DNA of 64,000 bases from contig CAVUYM010000018.1 of the NCBI GenBank assembly GCA_963745675.1, positions 186,001 through 250,000 of the forward strand, read 5' to 3'. A program made the translations under genes and the position numbers. Shown here in pieces: positions 63,160-64,000 of this stretch (positions within the stretch are counted from its first letter, which is position 1; every line of letters begins with the position of its first letter). This DNA comes from JAUIIK01 sp963745675 (GTDB lineage Bacteria; Chloroflexota; Chloroflexia; Thermomicrobiales; CFX8). The notes beneath the pieces are model-generated. The model did not search any database, had not been told where the DNA came from, and was given only the letters and a program-made list of their open reading frames with translations.

Positions 63160-64000
63160 ATGCAGCCGTTCGCTTTCCTTACCTCGCAGGGCCGCGCGCG
63201 TCGATTGCGTTTGCTCGCCCTGGAGGCGCTGAAAAGCTACGACGTGGAGGTGGCACGGATCCGGTTAGTCAACAACGAGACAAATTGCACGTTCCGGGTC
63301 GATAGTGTCGACGGCGAGATCTATGCGCTACGGGTCAGCCTGCCTGATGTACATTCCATCGCCGAGATCGAAGCCGAAGTTGACTGGCAACTCGCCGTCT
63401 CCCGGGAGACCGACATACCTGTGCCGCGTCCGATCGCAGCTCGCTCGGGCGCCTATGTTGTAACTGCTGGTGCCCGGGGAGTACCTGAAGAGCGGCACTG
63501 TACCCTGTTCAGTTGGTTGCGGGGTCGGGCGCTTGAGGAGGTCGCGTCACCGGAATACTTTCACCGATTGGGAGAACTTGTCGCCAGGTTGCACCGACAC
63601 GGAGCCATGTTCCAACCAGCCCGGCCAGACGACATTCGGCGGCTGGATACGCTTTATCCGCTCCGTGATTCCGAGAAGATTCTGGACGACGCCACGAAGG
63701 AACTCGTTCCGCCCGACACCTACAACATGTTGCTTGCAATGCGGGAGGCTGCAGAACGCGAAATTGAATGGTTATTCGACGGCACGAAAACTCCACAGAT
63801 CATCCACGATGACTTGCACTGGTGGAACGTCATGTCATATCGAGGCAATCTGCAGATTATCGACTTCGAAGATCTCGCCTGGGGTTTCCCGGTCCAGGAC
63901 ATCGCGATTACGCTCTATTACACCGCAGGCCGCGCCAACTATCCGTCGCTTCGAGATGCGTTGAAGGCCGGCTACGAGTCGGTCGCACCGTGGCCGGAGA
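63160..64000 (+). CDS. APH/choline-kinase-fold phosphotransferase, paralogue (partial, 3' end beyond window)
   Basis: This second kinase of the tandem begins MQPFAFLTSQGRARRLRLLA. It repeats the N-lobe pattern NNETNCTFRVDSVDGEIYAL and the GVPEERHCTLFSWLRG hinge seen in its neighbour. The catalytic loop reads IIHDDLHWWNVMS, with HDD replacing HGD, and IIDFEDLAWGFPVQDIAITL follows. About 280 codons are visible and the reading frame runs off the right edge. Close similarity to its neighbour points to a tandem duplication with divergence, perhaps two related substrates. Confidence 0.83.
   Translation, partial: MQPFAFLTSQGRARRLRLLALEALKSYDVEVARIRLVNNETNCTFRVDSVDGEIYALRVSLPDVHSIAEIEAEVDWQLAVSRETDIPVPRPIAARSGAYVVTAGARGVPEERHCTLFSWLRGRALEEVASPEYFHRLGELVARLHRHGAMFQPARPDDIRRLDTLYPLRDSEKILDDATKELVPPDTYNMLLAMREAAEREIEWLFDGTKTPQIIHDDLHWWNVMSYRGNLQIIDFEDLAWGFPVQDIAITLYYTAGRANYPSLRDALKAGYESVAPWPE

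Overview
The window looks like two pieces of DNA of different origin joined near position 14,478. The left piece (1 to about 14,478) is visibly richer in G+C, is packed with overlapping genes, and looks proteobacterial (perhaps alphaproteobacterial). The right piece (about 14,479 to 64,000) is lower in G+C and looks like a Chloroflexota genome, perhaps Thermomicrobia/Sphaerobacter-like. It has Tat-type lipoproteins with Ala/Thr/Glu linkers, a secreted family ending in an LTYTPxNxPxWxVExGNVGxHY motif, and an RND exporter with no fusion protein beside it. Both placements rest on gene style, not on a search. The join lies inside one open reading frame that fuses an almost complete DppC-type permease to the C-terminal half of a LivH permease. 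An assembly or library chimera is the simplest explanation; a real in-frame fusion is the alternative.

Left piece. A minus-strand operon encodes a cytoplasmic group 3b-type [NiFe] hydrogenase (hydB, a cyclic-nucleotide-binding protein, hydG, hydD, hydA), with hydA running off the left end. Diverging from it is a plus-strand cluster: inositol-1-phosphate synthase, HAD phosphatase, sugar-type nucleotidyltransferase, ATP-grasp protein, class III aminotransferase and Gfo/Idh/MocA dehydrogenase. It meets a convergent CDP-alcohol phosphotransferase gene. Together these could make an inositol- or aminocyclitol-containing lipid head group or solute. A branched-chain-amino-acid-type ABC operon (livM, livG, frameshifted livF and the truncated livH) follows.

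Right piece. A peptide/nickel-type ABC transporter (binding protein, DppB, DppC) neighbours a catabolic group: creatininase family, ureohydrolase, FAD amine oxidase, SDR, hydantoinase and MFS transporter. This group may act on guanidino or cyclic-ureide compounds. From 26.9 to 36 kb lie membrane, secreted and unknown proteins, a class V aminotransferase and an APH-type kinase. From 36 to 44 kb come a MarR-controlled RND exporter, a tandem universal stress protein, CutC, a small CPDC protein and a ThDP enzyme. From 43.6 to 50 kb come a PPOX protein, a thioredoxin-like protein, a Crp/Fnr regulator, Mrp, a membrane-anchored glycosidase, RusA and PurN. From 50 to 56.5 kb come a secreted protein, an HD-GYP phosphodiesterase, an oxidoreductase/D-threonine-aldolase-like/sarcosine-oxidase-like operon and a DnaQ-type exonuclease. 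The end holds an MMPL transporter with an ArsR regulator and a small membrane protein, intergenic inverted repeats, an SDR, a polysaccharide deacetylase and two tandem kinases, the last cut by the right edge.

Quality note. About fifteen genes contain roughly twenty frameshifts, several at short homopolymers, grouped near 22.7-26.2, 43.9-50 and 57.5-61.6 kb. Long clean genes lie between these groups. Uncorrected indel errors explain this better than gene decay, so the broken genes are described by their reconstructed extent. I saw no rRNA, tRNA or CRISPR array.
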